From contig MDYQ01000188.1 of the NCBI GenBank assembly GCA_003024175.1, positions 1 through 54,480 on the forward strand: a stretch of DNA of 54,480 nt, read 5' to 3'. Both the position numbers and the translations under genes were made by a program. The notes under the pieces were generated by a model. It was not told the DNA's origin and ran no database searches. It saw nothing but the letters and a program-made list of their open reading frames with translations. Shown in pieces: positions 35,701-45,629 of the stretch. Each line of letters opens with the position of its first letter. The first letter of the stretch is position 1. This stretch comes from Planoprotostelium fungivorum. Taxonomy: Eukaryota > Evosea > Variosea > Cavosteliida > Cavosteliaceae.

Positions 35701-35963
35701 GGATCTCGCTTTAGACGTGCACTCACCTCGTAATTCGATAAGGGAGTTATCCATCCTTGGGGCGTGGACGTCTTTCGATTGTCAACTCGATTTGACATCA
35801 TGTCCAATGTTATCACCTCGCTCTTGTAATAATACAGGGTGTCGTTACAGAGAAGGCAGAATCTCTTCTTGAATGCGATGGATCGATTACCTCCCCCTCT
35901 CTTCCTCAACCATCCAGAGAAGTTGGCATTAGGCCTCAACTTACTCGCGTTGAGACTGTTCAT
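32702..35963 (-). CDS. PH - pseudokinase - SH2 protein (SHK-like)
   Basis: ATG 35963 opens a PH domain: NFSGWLRKRGGGNRSIAFKK, FCLLCNDTLYYYKSE, then RTYYFEGLSVQETSEWLNNL. The kinase-fold part follows: DIKACEKALYKKTTQ where a Gly loop is expected, VRLYSLRM with no VAIK Lys, EMNHVNLLK, SIITEMVE, VEIVLKIVEGLQYLKRLE. The HRD site reads HHI, ILMH follows, and DFG is replaced by SEY (KLSEYWKLAL). The C-lobe has DLRYRAPE and CWHQSPEARLSLSDL. The C-terminal SH2 starts HWFFGNIAMEDCRIYL with the pTyr-binding Arg in GTFLIRFSSKAG, and ends RRTFFTV. Dictyostelium SHK kinases share kinase-SH2 order. Here ATP binding and catalysis look lost, so an adaptor or allosteric role is likely. Converges with LENG1, 64 bp between stops. 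Confidence 0.82.
33806..33960 (-). repeat. intronic minisatellite
   Basis: Tandem, imperfect units of GATGCAGATCGGATGATGAG type, about 68 bp long, in an intron of the SH2 gene. Confidence 0.6.
34380..34480 (-). repeat. intronic GATGAAGGT minisatellite
   Basis: Repeats of GATGATGAAGGT interspersed with GATGATGAAGTGATGATT in an SH2-gene intron; the adjacent 34205-34290 stretch repeats GATGTGATGTTT. Confidence 0.6.
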
Positions 35964-36341
35964 TCCCTAGAACGGATCAGTTTTCATATCCGACAGAATC
36001 CATTCGCTAATAAGATCTGTGTCGTCGAGATCATATGGTGTCTCTAGAATCGAAGGTCATCGAGATGTCGATATAGACGTACCGACACCCCTCCAGGAGG
36101 CGTTTTGGGTGAAGACATGCCCTTGTGTGTACCCGTCGAAAATGACTCTTTCCGCTGCGGAAAATTTCGGAGCTCGCTGCCATGCCACACAACCAAACGT
36201 CTCTCTTTACTTTCTCTACACTTTATCCTCTTTCACTCGAACACGAACGCCTCCGAGCCGTCCTCTATATCCATCCACTCAGCAGCGCCTTCTCCTTCAG
36301 ACATACAGCCTCCACAGTGGAGGCAGGTGTCTGACAGCCGT
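35964..36341. other. intergenic with a 15-bp palindrome
   Basis: Between the F-box/WD40 stop and the PH-pseudokinase-SH2 start. It contains TTTCCGCTGCGGAAA at 36149-36163, about 186 bp upstream of the SH2 gene start. No coding exon recognised. Confidence 0.45.
36149..36163. promoter_or_regulatory. palindromic element upstream of the SH2 gene
   Basis: TTTCCGC-T-GCGGAAA, two 7-bp inverted arms around one base. Could bind a dimeric factor; half sites resemble a degenerate E2F motif. Confidence 0.35.
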
Positions 36342-39062
36342 TTACCACAACTGAGCGAAAGTCAACTCCTTTTGTCACGACACGTCTCACCTCTACATGA
36401 TGATTCCAGCAGCCAGTCGCCAAGTGTTGCCCGTTCGGCGACATCTTTAGACAACTGATCCTCTTCTCCTGATGGAACACACCCACGCTCTCTCCTGCAT
36501 CTCATTCAGTCTCCATCGGATGCATCCGTCTCTGCATCGTGGTCTCACCGTTGCTGGCGTCGTAGACAGTGAACCGGTCCGCATCACCGCAGACGTAGAC
36601 GTAGTCTCCAAAGAGGGAGAAGTCGGCATGATTGAGCGAGTGATCGGATCGGTGGCGGACTCTCGCTTTTCTCGTTCGAACGTCCCAGATGATGGACGTT
36701 TCATCTTCGGATGAGCTGACACATTCTAAACCGGACCATGAGAGACTGCATGAGATCAGTGGACGATGGAGATGGTGTGTGGAGCACCATCACCTGATGG
36801 AGTTGACGTCTTTCGTGTGGCCGGAAAACTTGAGTGTGGGTTGTGGTGAGCGGACGTCCCACATGATGATGGTCTTGTCGGATGAGCAGCTGGCGAGCAG
36901 ATCGCGCTCTGCATCGGTGCTGATGCTGATCGATCATCAACACAAGGATGATGGTGATGGAGATGATGTTGGTGATGATGGTGTTTGAAAATGGTGATGT
37001 GATGGTGGTGGAGATGATGTTGGTGATGATGGTGATGTGATGATGGTGGCGATCGTGAGTGGAGGCATTAATAAATCCACAATGATGACGATCACAATGA
37101 TGATTGATCACAACGATGATCACTCACCCTAATACTTCTCCCTTATGCTCACGGAAATCTCTTATCTGTCTCCCTTCTTCTATATCCCACAATCGTATGG
37201 TCTGGTCACCTGATAACGAGTCAACATCTACAACGAGCCAAATCTTCACCGGAAGATGTGATAACGCTGGAATCGTGCATGAAATTGATACCAGATATGA
37301 ATGACTCGTGTCCTTCCAATTTGTAGTGACAATCTGAAAGAGTTCATCATGATGAACGATGCATCATGATGAACGATGTCATCACCTTCATGACGAAAAT
37401 CATCATGATCATCATCGCGATGATGCTGATGGATGAGACTCACCTCCCAGATTGGGCAGGATATGTCCTTCATCATCTAAAACTTTCCATATCGTGCACG
37501 TGTTGTCTAAACCTGTCCTCCCATGAGCCTAGTCCTCTCTTCCCTCTCACCTCCGGAAGCGATGAAACGGCCGGACATTGAACAAGCACACGCGATGACA
37601 AACATGGATTCCAACCGTATCATTCCTGATCTCTGTGCAGTTGGAATCACATTCGTCGAACGGTGGAGGGCGACGTTCTTCACTTCGTTCAGTCTCTCCC
37701 TCAACGAATTGGTGAGACTGTGAGAACGACTGTCAAGTGTCAGAAAGTTGGAAAGTCGGAATTTGGAATATTGAAAAACTACAATGAGCCAGACCTGGCT
37801 CGCTTGGGATCTCGGGGAGAAGCCGGAGGGGGCATGGAGATGGAGGGTGTCAGGGGTGGACTGGTCTGTCTGTATCCGAACGATAAAACATCCTGTCGTC
37901 TGGGTGACCTCTTCACCTCCATAGGTAACGCGTGAGGTAACGATAATTCCTGATGGAAAGTCAGAGGGAGGTGGCTCGTTGTAGATGATCTCACCGGGAC
38001 GATCTCCGCCATCTTGTGTCGACCGATGTGCAGGGGAACGGGATTTCTCTTGGAACGTTCTAATTCTCCTGGAACGAAATCTTCCACACCCTATTCGTGT
38101 CACGATGCGATGATGATCGATGGTGGGTGATCGATCGTGCTGGTATAGGATGACGTTCGAATCGATGACGGTTATGGAGACGATCAGATCGGACGATCAC
38201 TCACTCGCTCGTCACCGTGCAACGTTGACGAATGTTCTCTGGTCGGTTTCGCATCGTGACTGATGGCTCGACTGATCTTCTTCATCTTCACGGCGGATAT
38301 GACTGGTTCAGAATAACTGAGATATGGCATTCGGGGACTCAAAGGGCTAAGTACGAGGTGAGCCGTCTCTGGCTCATACAGATGGATGACTCCATCTTTC
38401 GTGGCAACGGCCACGAACCTATCGCAGTCGTGAGGGAGGATGGAGAGACTTTCGAGTCACCTGGAATCGCCCGACCAAGAGATGGACAGGATCTGGATGT
38501 GAGGTCAGATTGGATCATGAGATCGAGGGGATCACTTTATCTTTGCAAGGTTCGAGATGACATTTGGGGTGTGTGGGTAGAGGCTTTTTCATGGACCGGC
38601 CTCCCTATATAATGTCAGCTACAAGACAGATTGAGGGAGTATACCGATCGATCGCTGGCTTTGGATTGGTCGAGACATCGGTCCACGAGCGGCGGTCGGT
38701 GCCTCTCTGCGACAACATTCAACTTGATTCGATCGACACTATCGAAATGGAAGCCTCACTCCGCGCCAAGTAATGCAACCTCCAATCCATTCTCCTTGTC
38801 ACGACGAACGGCACCGGCATCAGTTCACCGAATGCCTGCTGATACAGGCGACTCCATCTGACGGAAGATTGAGACGTGAACGAAGTCACCATCATATCTC
38901 TCACATCTGATTGTCTTTGGCTGCTTGATAAAAGTTCTGCGAGACCAACATCACATTGAACAGTGCCTCATCGTCCAAGTATAAGAAGATGCGAACGGTG
39001 AGAGCCCTCCCGAGCTCTCTGATGTCCACATCGGTGCCGCATTTGGTCGAGGTATTTCCCAT
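36342..39062 (-). CDS. F-box protein with G-beta-like WD40 propeller
   Basis: ATG 39062 opens MGNTSTK, a plausible N-myristoylation sequence, followed by an F-box: IRELGRALTVRIFLYLDDEA and FNVMLVSQNFYQAAKDNQ, then IWSRLYQQAFGE and DWRLHYLA. The next exons start a propeller blade (ILSISWSGDSRFVAVATKDG). A low-complexity insert follows: ELERSKRNPVPLHIGRHK, then QTSPPLTPSISMPPPASPRD. The rest follows G-beta order: ACSMSGRFIASGGLDNTCTI, GHESFISGINFMHDSSVITS, SGDQTIRLWDIEEG, SDKTIIMWDVRSP, and the last blade CLKMSPNGQHLATGCWNHH ending VELW. F-box/WD40 proteins are SCF ubiquitin-ligase substrate receptors. One gene rather than two is inferred from in-phase joins and blade numbering; the exon before ACSMSG is not fully resolved. 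Confidence 0.7.
37225..37240 (-). repeat. intron motif copy, antisense, in the F-box/WD40 gene
   Basis: Lies in a 40-nt intron reading, in gene sense, GTGAAGATTTGGCTCGTTGTAG...GTTATCAG. Its removal restores VITSSGDQTIRLWD. Confidence 0.8.
37777..37791 (-). repeat. intron motif variant, antisense, near a donor site
   Basis: In gene sense the intron starts GTCTGGCTCATTGTAG after the exon end DPKRA. One-base variant of GGCTCGTTGTAG. Confidence 0.6.
37970..37987 (-). repeat. intron motif copy, sense, in the F-box/WD40 gene
   Basis: In gene sense GTGAGATCATCTACAACGAGCCACCTCCCTCTGAC...CATCAG. The 47-nt intron joins AEIVP to ELSLPHALP in phase 0. Confidence 0.8.
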
Positions 39063-39330
39063 CTCGTTCGATGAGAGCTGCGAAATAAATCAGGTGCACA
39101 GAGCATACATACGTTTCTATGGAGAAAGCTGTCAGTCACGCCAAGAACGATATTTTATGCTGCTACTACAGTCACACCCTCACCTTCTATAGAAGATGAG
39201 CGTAAGATACCCTCGATCGAATGGCTATACGATAGGGGACGTTCACAGTCACAATAAATGTCATCGAGAGAACACATGTGTGGGAGGAATGGATGGAACA
39301 TGTGTAAACTTTTATATGTACAATGGGCTT

Positions 39331-39874
39331 CTATCTTCCGGCAGGTACACCCACTCGTAAGACGTCTCCTCTGATCCTCGATGCCAGCTGGAGGTCTCTA
39401 CACATTAGGGTCACCCTTTTGGAATAACGACAGCACTCGTAAGAGTCTGTGAACAGACCGACGATGTAAGCTTCTGCAGATTCTCGTAGAGCATCGATGG
39501 CCGATCTGTATGTGATGTAAATCTCTGAACGATGGCGAATTGGGTCGATAGACACTCACAGTTTCCAGCGAATTTCAGAGAAGCATAATTTGACTTGAGT
39601 CAATTCTCTGACTAATCGCACGAAAGGTGCCCTGGGAATGAGAAGATTGGTGGTAGATTGCAGCCGTCTGATCTCTCTTTCAATCTTTCCCTTCTTCTTG
39701 GGTCGACGCGGTGATTTCTTCGCCTTCTTAATCGGTGCAGCCGATGGAGAGGTGGGTGGTTCATACACCCTCTCTGTCCTAATCAGAACATCAATCACCT
39801 CCATCATCCTCACTCGATGACGACTTCCTCGCAGTGCACTTCTGCTTCGGTTCTGTGGCTTTCGTCCTAGCCAT
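39331..39874 (-). CDS. CENP-A-like centromeric histone H3 variant
   Basis: Three exons give 149 residues. The start MARTKATEPKQKCTARKSSS mimics H3 for four residues, then diverges, with a Pro/Lys-rich tail (PIKKAKKSPRRPKKKGK) instead of the H3 tail. The fold follows: RAPFVRLVRELTQ, then loop 1, then SAIDALRESAEAYIVGLF and KRVTLMCRDLQLASRIRG. Between LVRE and the alpha-2 ALRE motif there are 19 residues, against 17 in canonical H3 and 19 in CENP-A. A Trp sits in loop 1 (EIRWK), where CENP-A has Trp and H3 has Phe. These are the classic cenH3 marks. Cys-Cys in SYECCRYS is unusual. Introns at about 39770-39809 and 39516-39569. Diverges from the PARP gene 84 bp away. Confidence 0.82.
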
Positions 39875-39958
39875 GTCTTTATGACCGATCCAAATCAATG
39901 ATCTCTCGCAATAAAGCATGTGTTGTAGACGACCGAAATTCTCATTTCCACGAAAAGC
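39875..39958. promoter_or_regulatory. 84-bp divergent spacer, CENP-A-like and PARP genes
   Basis: Two chromatin genes share this head-to-head spacer. If PARP starts at the ATG at 40097 instead, the spacer is 222 bp. Confidence 0.45.
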
Positions 39959-42611
39959 ATGGCGCCGGTAATTCCAAGAACTTGTCTACACCCACAAACC
40001 ACACGATCCATTTTTTCAGCCGAACGAGAGAGAGGAGCGGCGAACCACTATCATTTGTCGACATCCGATACCAGTGAAGGTCAGCGTGAAGAAGCCATGT
40101 CCAAGTTTGCGAAACTGAAGAACGATGAACTGAAGGAGGAGCTGAGAAAGCGGGGAGTCGATGAGACCGAGATCAAGGTGAGGAGGTGTATGGACATCCG
40201 ATTCTGATTTGATTGGTAGGGATTGAGGGTGAAGGCTCAGATGGTTGCGAAATTGGAAGAGCTCACGGAGGGAAAGGGTAACATTCTGATAATGTCCAAC
40301 AGTCGCATGTTTTGACATTCAGTAACAGAGGAAGAAGAGGAGGAAGAAGAAGAAGAGAAGTCAGTCAAGAAGACTAATGGAAGAGCTTCGAGGAAAGGTG
40401 ATATGTCGATTTACGATCCGATGGACTCATCTTCCATCAGTAACAGAGAAGGTGAAGGAGGAGGAAGAAGAGGAAGAAGAAGAGGAGAAGCCTGCGAAGA
40501 AGGCCCGAGGAAGAGCAGCCAAGAGTGAGCAATCGTTCACCGAACCGCCAAGTTTAAATTTCAAACAGAGGTAAAGGAAGAGGAGGAAGAAGAAGAAGAG
40601 AAAGAAGAGAAACCGGCCAAGAAGGGAAGAGCAGCCTCTAAGAGGAAGAAGGGTAAAGATGTCCATCTCCATCATCATGGTTTCCGTGTCTGACGTACGA
40701 ACAGAAGAAGAGGACGAAGAAGAAGAGGAAGAAGAGAAAGAGCCCGCCGTAAAGAAGAAGAAAGAAGGTGAGTTGTCCGCGACATCATCTACTCACCTCG
40801 CAGCTGCATCTGGAGGAAAGAAGGCAGGAGGAACCGGAAAGTTGGACGAGTTCTACCGAGGCAGCGGAGTGAGTTCACCCTCCATGCTCATCTCATCCTC
40901 ACCCATCGCAGACCATCTATGCCGATGATGAAGGAAATAATTTCAACGCCAAATTGAACCAATGCAACCCCGGTGCCAACAACAACAAATTCTACGTCGT
41001 CCAGCTCATCCAGACGAGTAATGGCTTCGACCTCTTCACTCGGTGGGGTAGAGGTGAGCTCGTCCAACTACAACGAGCCACTCTCTGATCGATAGAACAG
41101 TGGGAGACAGCGGACAGCAGAAGACCGATTCTTTCTCGAACGCCGCCGCTGGTATCAAAGCCTTTGAGAAGAAATTTAAAGACAAGACGAAGGTGATGAA
41201 AAGTCTGCGGGCGACGTTGACACGCGTAGAACAACTGGAGCGACCGTGCAAACTTCAAGCCCGTGGCGAAACAGTACGACCTCTTAGACATGGCCGATGA
41301 TGATGGTGATGATGTTCCCGTGGCGGCCGCCACGGGAGACAAGGGAAAACCGAAGAAGGTTCGCCCTTGCAAGCAACCGAAGGAGATCCAAGAGCTCATC
41401 AAACTCATCTTCGACCACGACATGTTCAAAGAGGGTGAGGTGTCGTCATCGCACGAGAATTAAAATTTCACAGCCATGGCGAAGCAGGACATCGACATCA
41501 ACAAGTTGCCGCTCGGCAAATTGAACAAGAGCCAGCTAGAGAAGGGATTCGACATCTTGGAAGAGTTGAAGGACAACATCGTGAACCACAAAGGCAGCAA
41601 GGCCGAGACCTTGACTGGAAGGTTCTTCACCGTCATCCCACACAATTTTGGAAGAAAGGCGCCGCCCATCATGAAGAGTGAGACGTGATGATGATGAGAG
41701 TCTTCTAAACGGAGACAGCGGAGGAAGATGTCCAGAGGAAGATGGACCTGCTCGAAGTTCTATCCGACATTTGCACCGCCCAGAAGCTCATGGCTCAAGA
41801 GAAGGTCGACGAAGACGTAGAAGAGGTGAGACACGTGCATCACATCTCATTGTCTCATCGAACGCAGGTCGACCACCCCATCGACGTCAACTTGAAGAAG
41901 TTGAACAACAACTTGAAGGTATTGGACAAGGACAGCGACGAGTTCAAGAAGATCTACACGTACTGGGAGAACACCAACCGCGGCCACGACAGACACAAGC
42001 TCATGCATGTCTTTGAAATCGACCGCGCTGGAGAGCAGAAGAGAGCCGAAGCCCACAAGGACATCAAGGAGAGGAAGCTGCTCTGGCATGGAACGAACGT
42101 CGCCGTGATGGTGGCCATCTTATCTGGAGGACTCCGTATCATGCCTCACAGCGGTGGTCGAGTGGGCAGAGGTCTATACTTTGCCTCCGAGATGAACAAG
42201 TCGGCCGGATACGTTGGCTCCGCCCATTCGGGTGGCCACAACATCGGTCTGATGATTCTGAATGAGGTTGCATTGGGCAAGGAACACACCATCACGAGGG
42301 ACGATCCTTCTCTAGTCAAGGCGCCCGAAGGTTTCGGCTGTGTCGTCGCGAGAGGATCAACCGAGCCCGATCCGGCCGATGATTCGACAATGTGATGATG
42401 CGATATTCCATATTTAATCCATTTTATTCTTTCGTACGTATCAGCTGATGCGTCACACAGCTCGGGGCCATTTGGAGACGTTGTGATCCCACAAGGAAAG
42501 CTCATCAACACCGAATATGGAAAGAAGGGCACCAGCTTCTATCAGTCCGAGTATCTCGTATACAAGGAGAGTCAAGTCCAGATGAGGTATCTCCTCTTCT
42601 TCCACTGGTAA
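39959..42611 (+). CDS. SAP-WGR poly(ADP-ribose) polymerase (PARP2/3-like)
   Basis: DNA-damage ADP-ribosyltransferase. ATG 39959 precedes a short extension; ATG 40097 starts a SAP-like DNA-binding segment (MSKFAKLKNDELKEELRKRG). Four Glu-rich exons with KPAKK tails follow (40329-40769). A WGR domain reads FYVVQLIQTSNGFDLFTRWG/VGDSGQ across an intron. The regulatory helical domain contains LGKLNKSQLEKGFDILEEL. The catalytic domain shows the His of ERKLLWHGTN, the Tyr of GRVGRGLYFASEMNKSAGY and the Glu of SEYLVY, the H-Y-E triad of true polymerases. It ends MRYLLFFHW. Zn fingers and BRCT are absent, as in PARP2/3. The intron at 41053-41099 holds a sense motif copy. Confidence 0.93.
40329..40769 (+). 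repeat. four repeated acidic exon modules in the PARP gene
   Basis: Exons at about 40329-40396, 40447-40524, 40569-40651 and 40705-40769 each begin after a CAG acceptor with GAA/GAG runs. Each ends with a basic KPAKK- or VKK-type segment and a donor, which suggests exon duplication. Confidence 0.75.
41066..41082 (+). repeat. intron motif copy, sense, in the PARP WGR region
   Basis: GTGAGCTCGTCCAACTACAACGAGCCACTCTCTGATC...AACAG. The intron splits the conserved RWGR/VG of the WGR domain. Confidence 0.8.
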
Positions 42612-43008
42612 ATCTACATCTTCAGAAATAAACCCCCTCTATCAACTTCTTAAAGTGGTGACGTGTACTTGCGTAGTGAAAGCGGCTGTCACAAGCAACT
42701 CTACGAAATAACAGCTTGGAGCCCACTGCTGTGAAATTTGAGAAAGTGGCATCATCATGTGTTATGGATTCAATTAAATGTGAAAGAACAGGCCAATGTG
42801 TGAAGAGGAAGTGAAGAGGAAGGCGGCGGTGGGCACTACGGTAGAATCTGTGCTCCTGTCAAAATCCTCTCCGGAAAAAAGAGGAACATTTCTTTTTCGA
42901 TGAAGCCACTTTGAGGCCTCCGATCGGGCTCGGGTTTGGTTCGGTTGTTATAGAGATAGATCTGATATTGAGGTGCAGCAGTCAACTGCACACGGGAGAG
43001 AAGGGAAG
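42612..43008. other. intergenic, PARP to unrecognised gene
   Basis: AATAAA at about 42627 serves PARP. The rest holds no recognisable exon; a purine-rich stretch lies at 42800-42835. Confidence 0.4.
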
Positions 43009-44262
43009 ATGCCCAGCCACGAATTGGACGAAGAGGTGGCCACTGAGGTAGGTGGTGTGGAGTGGTGAAGACTGACGGACATATCCATAGGAGCCCGTAT
43101 CGCGATCGAGGAAGAGGAAGAAGATGGCTCCATCACAAGCAGAAGGACACGGTTTAGACACAGAGGAGGGAGATATCGTCTGGGATCAGAAGGGATGGCT
43201 CAAGTGAGTCCATGTGATTTCGATCAGATGATCGATTTGGCTAACGTCTAAACCACAGATTCGTTCAGAGTTGTCTCCTCTACATGGCTCAATGTCCAGA
43301 GCCCGATCATCGCTTCTATAAATCAGATCGACTGCACCTCCCTAGTGAGCTGTTTGATACCTCGACGCCAGATCTGTACTCAATCTGAACAGACGATTTC
43401 ACAAGGAGCGAGAGTATGTTCTGTTATATCTACAGAGGAGAATTCTCACCTTCTGGCATGGCTGATGGCTTCATATGGAAGCCGAGTCAGAGCGCAAAAC
43501 AGCCAGACGGAACGAGGCTGCTGAAGAGGTGCGTAGTGGGTCGTGTCATCATGGTCACACGTTCTTCGATCGAATGACATAGGATGCTGACTCGAACAGA
43601 TATTTTTACGCAAAGGATAATGAGGGGGTGCGTCTGAATCGCCAAGTGACCTGGATCGCTGGGAGTCAGGATGGGTGGCAGATGGTGGAGTATAGAGTTC
43701 AGACATCGGGGCATGTGAGATTGTCTCGAACCATCGCGCCAGATGGTATAGACATGAGAGAACTCGTTCACTCCGTCCGTTTATTCATGGTGGCGTCCCA
43801 TCGTCTTCATTCATTTGATTGAATATCACAGATCGAGACGGCAACTGTTCCCCGGTCTCTGATGACGAAGAACAAGACACCGAGGGAACAGAATAAGAGA
43901 GTTGAGAAGGAAGCCCCACCTTCTAATGCAGAATTCTCATTGCCATTCGGATGGGCGACACCGTGCTCGGGGGGCATCGATCTGAGCGATCCCTTCACGG
44001 TCAACGACCTCTACGCACCGACACAGAGACAGATGCCGATGATCGCCAATGGTAGACGAGTGGTTTTCATGGAGGAGAAGGTGCATGCAGTCTGAACGAC
44101 GAGTCTGAAGGAGAGCAGAGGAACAAAGAATATAGAGACGATAGAGAGGAGGCGCATGATGAAGATGCATGGAATGAATCGAAGAGGAGGAGCAGCACGG
44201 AAGGGGATGACACTTGTGACGAACAGAAGGATCATCTCAGTTTCGGAGCTGATTCCACTTGA
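43009..44262 (+). CDS. unrecognised protein with acidic C-terminus
   Basis: From ATG 43009 (MPSHELDEEVATE) exons join to a basic patch SRSRKRKKM, a likely nuclear localisation signal. Then come IVWDQKGWLKFVQSCLLYMA, PEPDHRFYKSDRLHLP, and NRQVTWIAGSQDGWQMVEYR followed by VQTSGHVRLSRTIAPDG. A long exon has MTKNKTPREQNKRVEKEAP, FSLPFGWATPCSGGIDLSDP and FTVNDLYAPTQRQMPMIANG. Removing a 38-nt intron after VFMEEK gives an acidic tail (RNKEYRDDREEAHDEDAW) and moves the stop from 44095 to 44262. I cannot name a family; mixed Trp/aromatic motifs suggest a folded domain of about 200 residues. Nuclear role is only inferred. Confidence 0.55.
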
Positions 44263-45629
44263 ATAATGTATGTTTGTAATTATTCTTCTATTCTTCTCTC
44301 ATATTCGTTTGTCTGATGGTGTGCTCTGATTCTTCCTTCACTGTCAATTCTCACGATCTTCACTTCATGATGTGTTCCTTTCGTCTACACGTGCTGATGC
44401 GACGGATAGAACATCGACAGTGTATGATGACTAGACATCCTGTGCTGTGAATGAGACACGGAGAGGTTTAGACTCGTCCGACAGTGAAAGGATGTGGGTT
44501 GATAGTTGTAGATGGGAGTTACAAAAGGAGGGTTTATCGGCCATATCACATCACACGAGCCGCAGGTTGAAACTTCTCTCCTCCTCACATCTTCGAGTTC
44601 AGTTCGGATGACTGAGGTTCCAGACTGATTCCGGCGTTTATACATCACATGCCGCATTCCAATCATCGGTCGACAGGGTCATGTTCTAAAACTGGAGGGC
44701 GAGTATGTTACTGTTCTCTCAGACTGATCTCACATGTATTCAGAAGTATCTCTACACTTCGACCATGTTCGACCTTTTTTGGCTGCTGATCATTAGACTT
44801 TCGTCAGGAGACTCGACAACAGTTACTCACGAGAAACAACGGAGAGGTCGAACGAGAGAAGGTCCTTGTCTGTCGGCGAGGACAGAATGGATGCAAGCGG
44901 TCATCGGGTGGGCAAGGCGGCCGCCTGTCAGTGACGACAAAGATGGTCTCTGCTGTGACGATAGAAGGAGATGCAAGTGAAGAGTTCAAGTGGGTTCTGT
45001 CGATCGAAGACGTTACACTACGAACTGATGTACATGAACCTCTCACTAGGACAGATGATGGATGATTTCGATCTCTGAGGAAACATACGAGGGGTATCCT
45101 ATCTATTAGTCAAGTCTTTGACGCACAGAACACCTCTAGGAGAAGAAGTCGATGGAAAGCACGAAATGCAATCGCCATCCTATCATACCTACAAGCTCAG
45201 AAAGCAGTGAACCTATATATCCATTTAGATATTCCATTCTATCGATATCTACCTCTCACAAACGGAAACCATCTGTAGATGATTATGATTGACCTCCTGC
45301 ACCGATCGATGTCCAGCCGAAATTGAATCTATGAGACGATGCATCCATCGTGCAGACGAGAAGCCTCGCACCTGTCCCCGCTCTTCAGATGAGACGTCTC
45401 ATGATTCATACATACCGTCGCTGCTGCGTCGTGTCTCTGTCTCCACTCAGAGTAGACACGACTGGAACAGAGTCCATTTCGGACGCCTCATCTCATAAAT
45501 GTCGACCACTGGCATCCAATGCATTTGTCGCGGCTGTATTGCAGTTGAGGGAGGATTCAATTTAAAACAATTTTCAACAAATTTCACCAAATCTCTTTGG
45601 ACGCACGAAGGACGAACACCAAGGCTAAA
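44263..45629. other. 1.37-kb gene-poor region
   Basis: Several 60-95-codon frames on both strands, none with a domain, plausible splice partners or skewed codon use. A weak TAGTTGTAGATGG match lies at 44502-44514. No RNA gene recognised. Confidence 0.4.

Noticed and set aside
44385-45565. Several 70-95-codon frames in the 44.3-45.6 kb gap
   Set aside because: None shows family similarity or consistent exon chaining.
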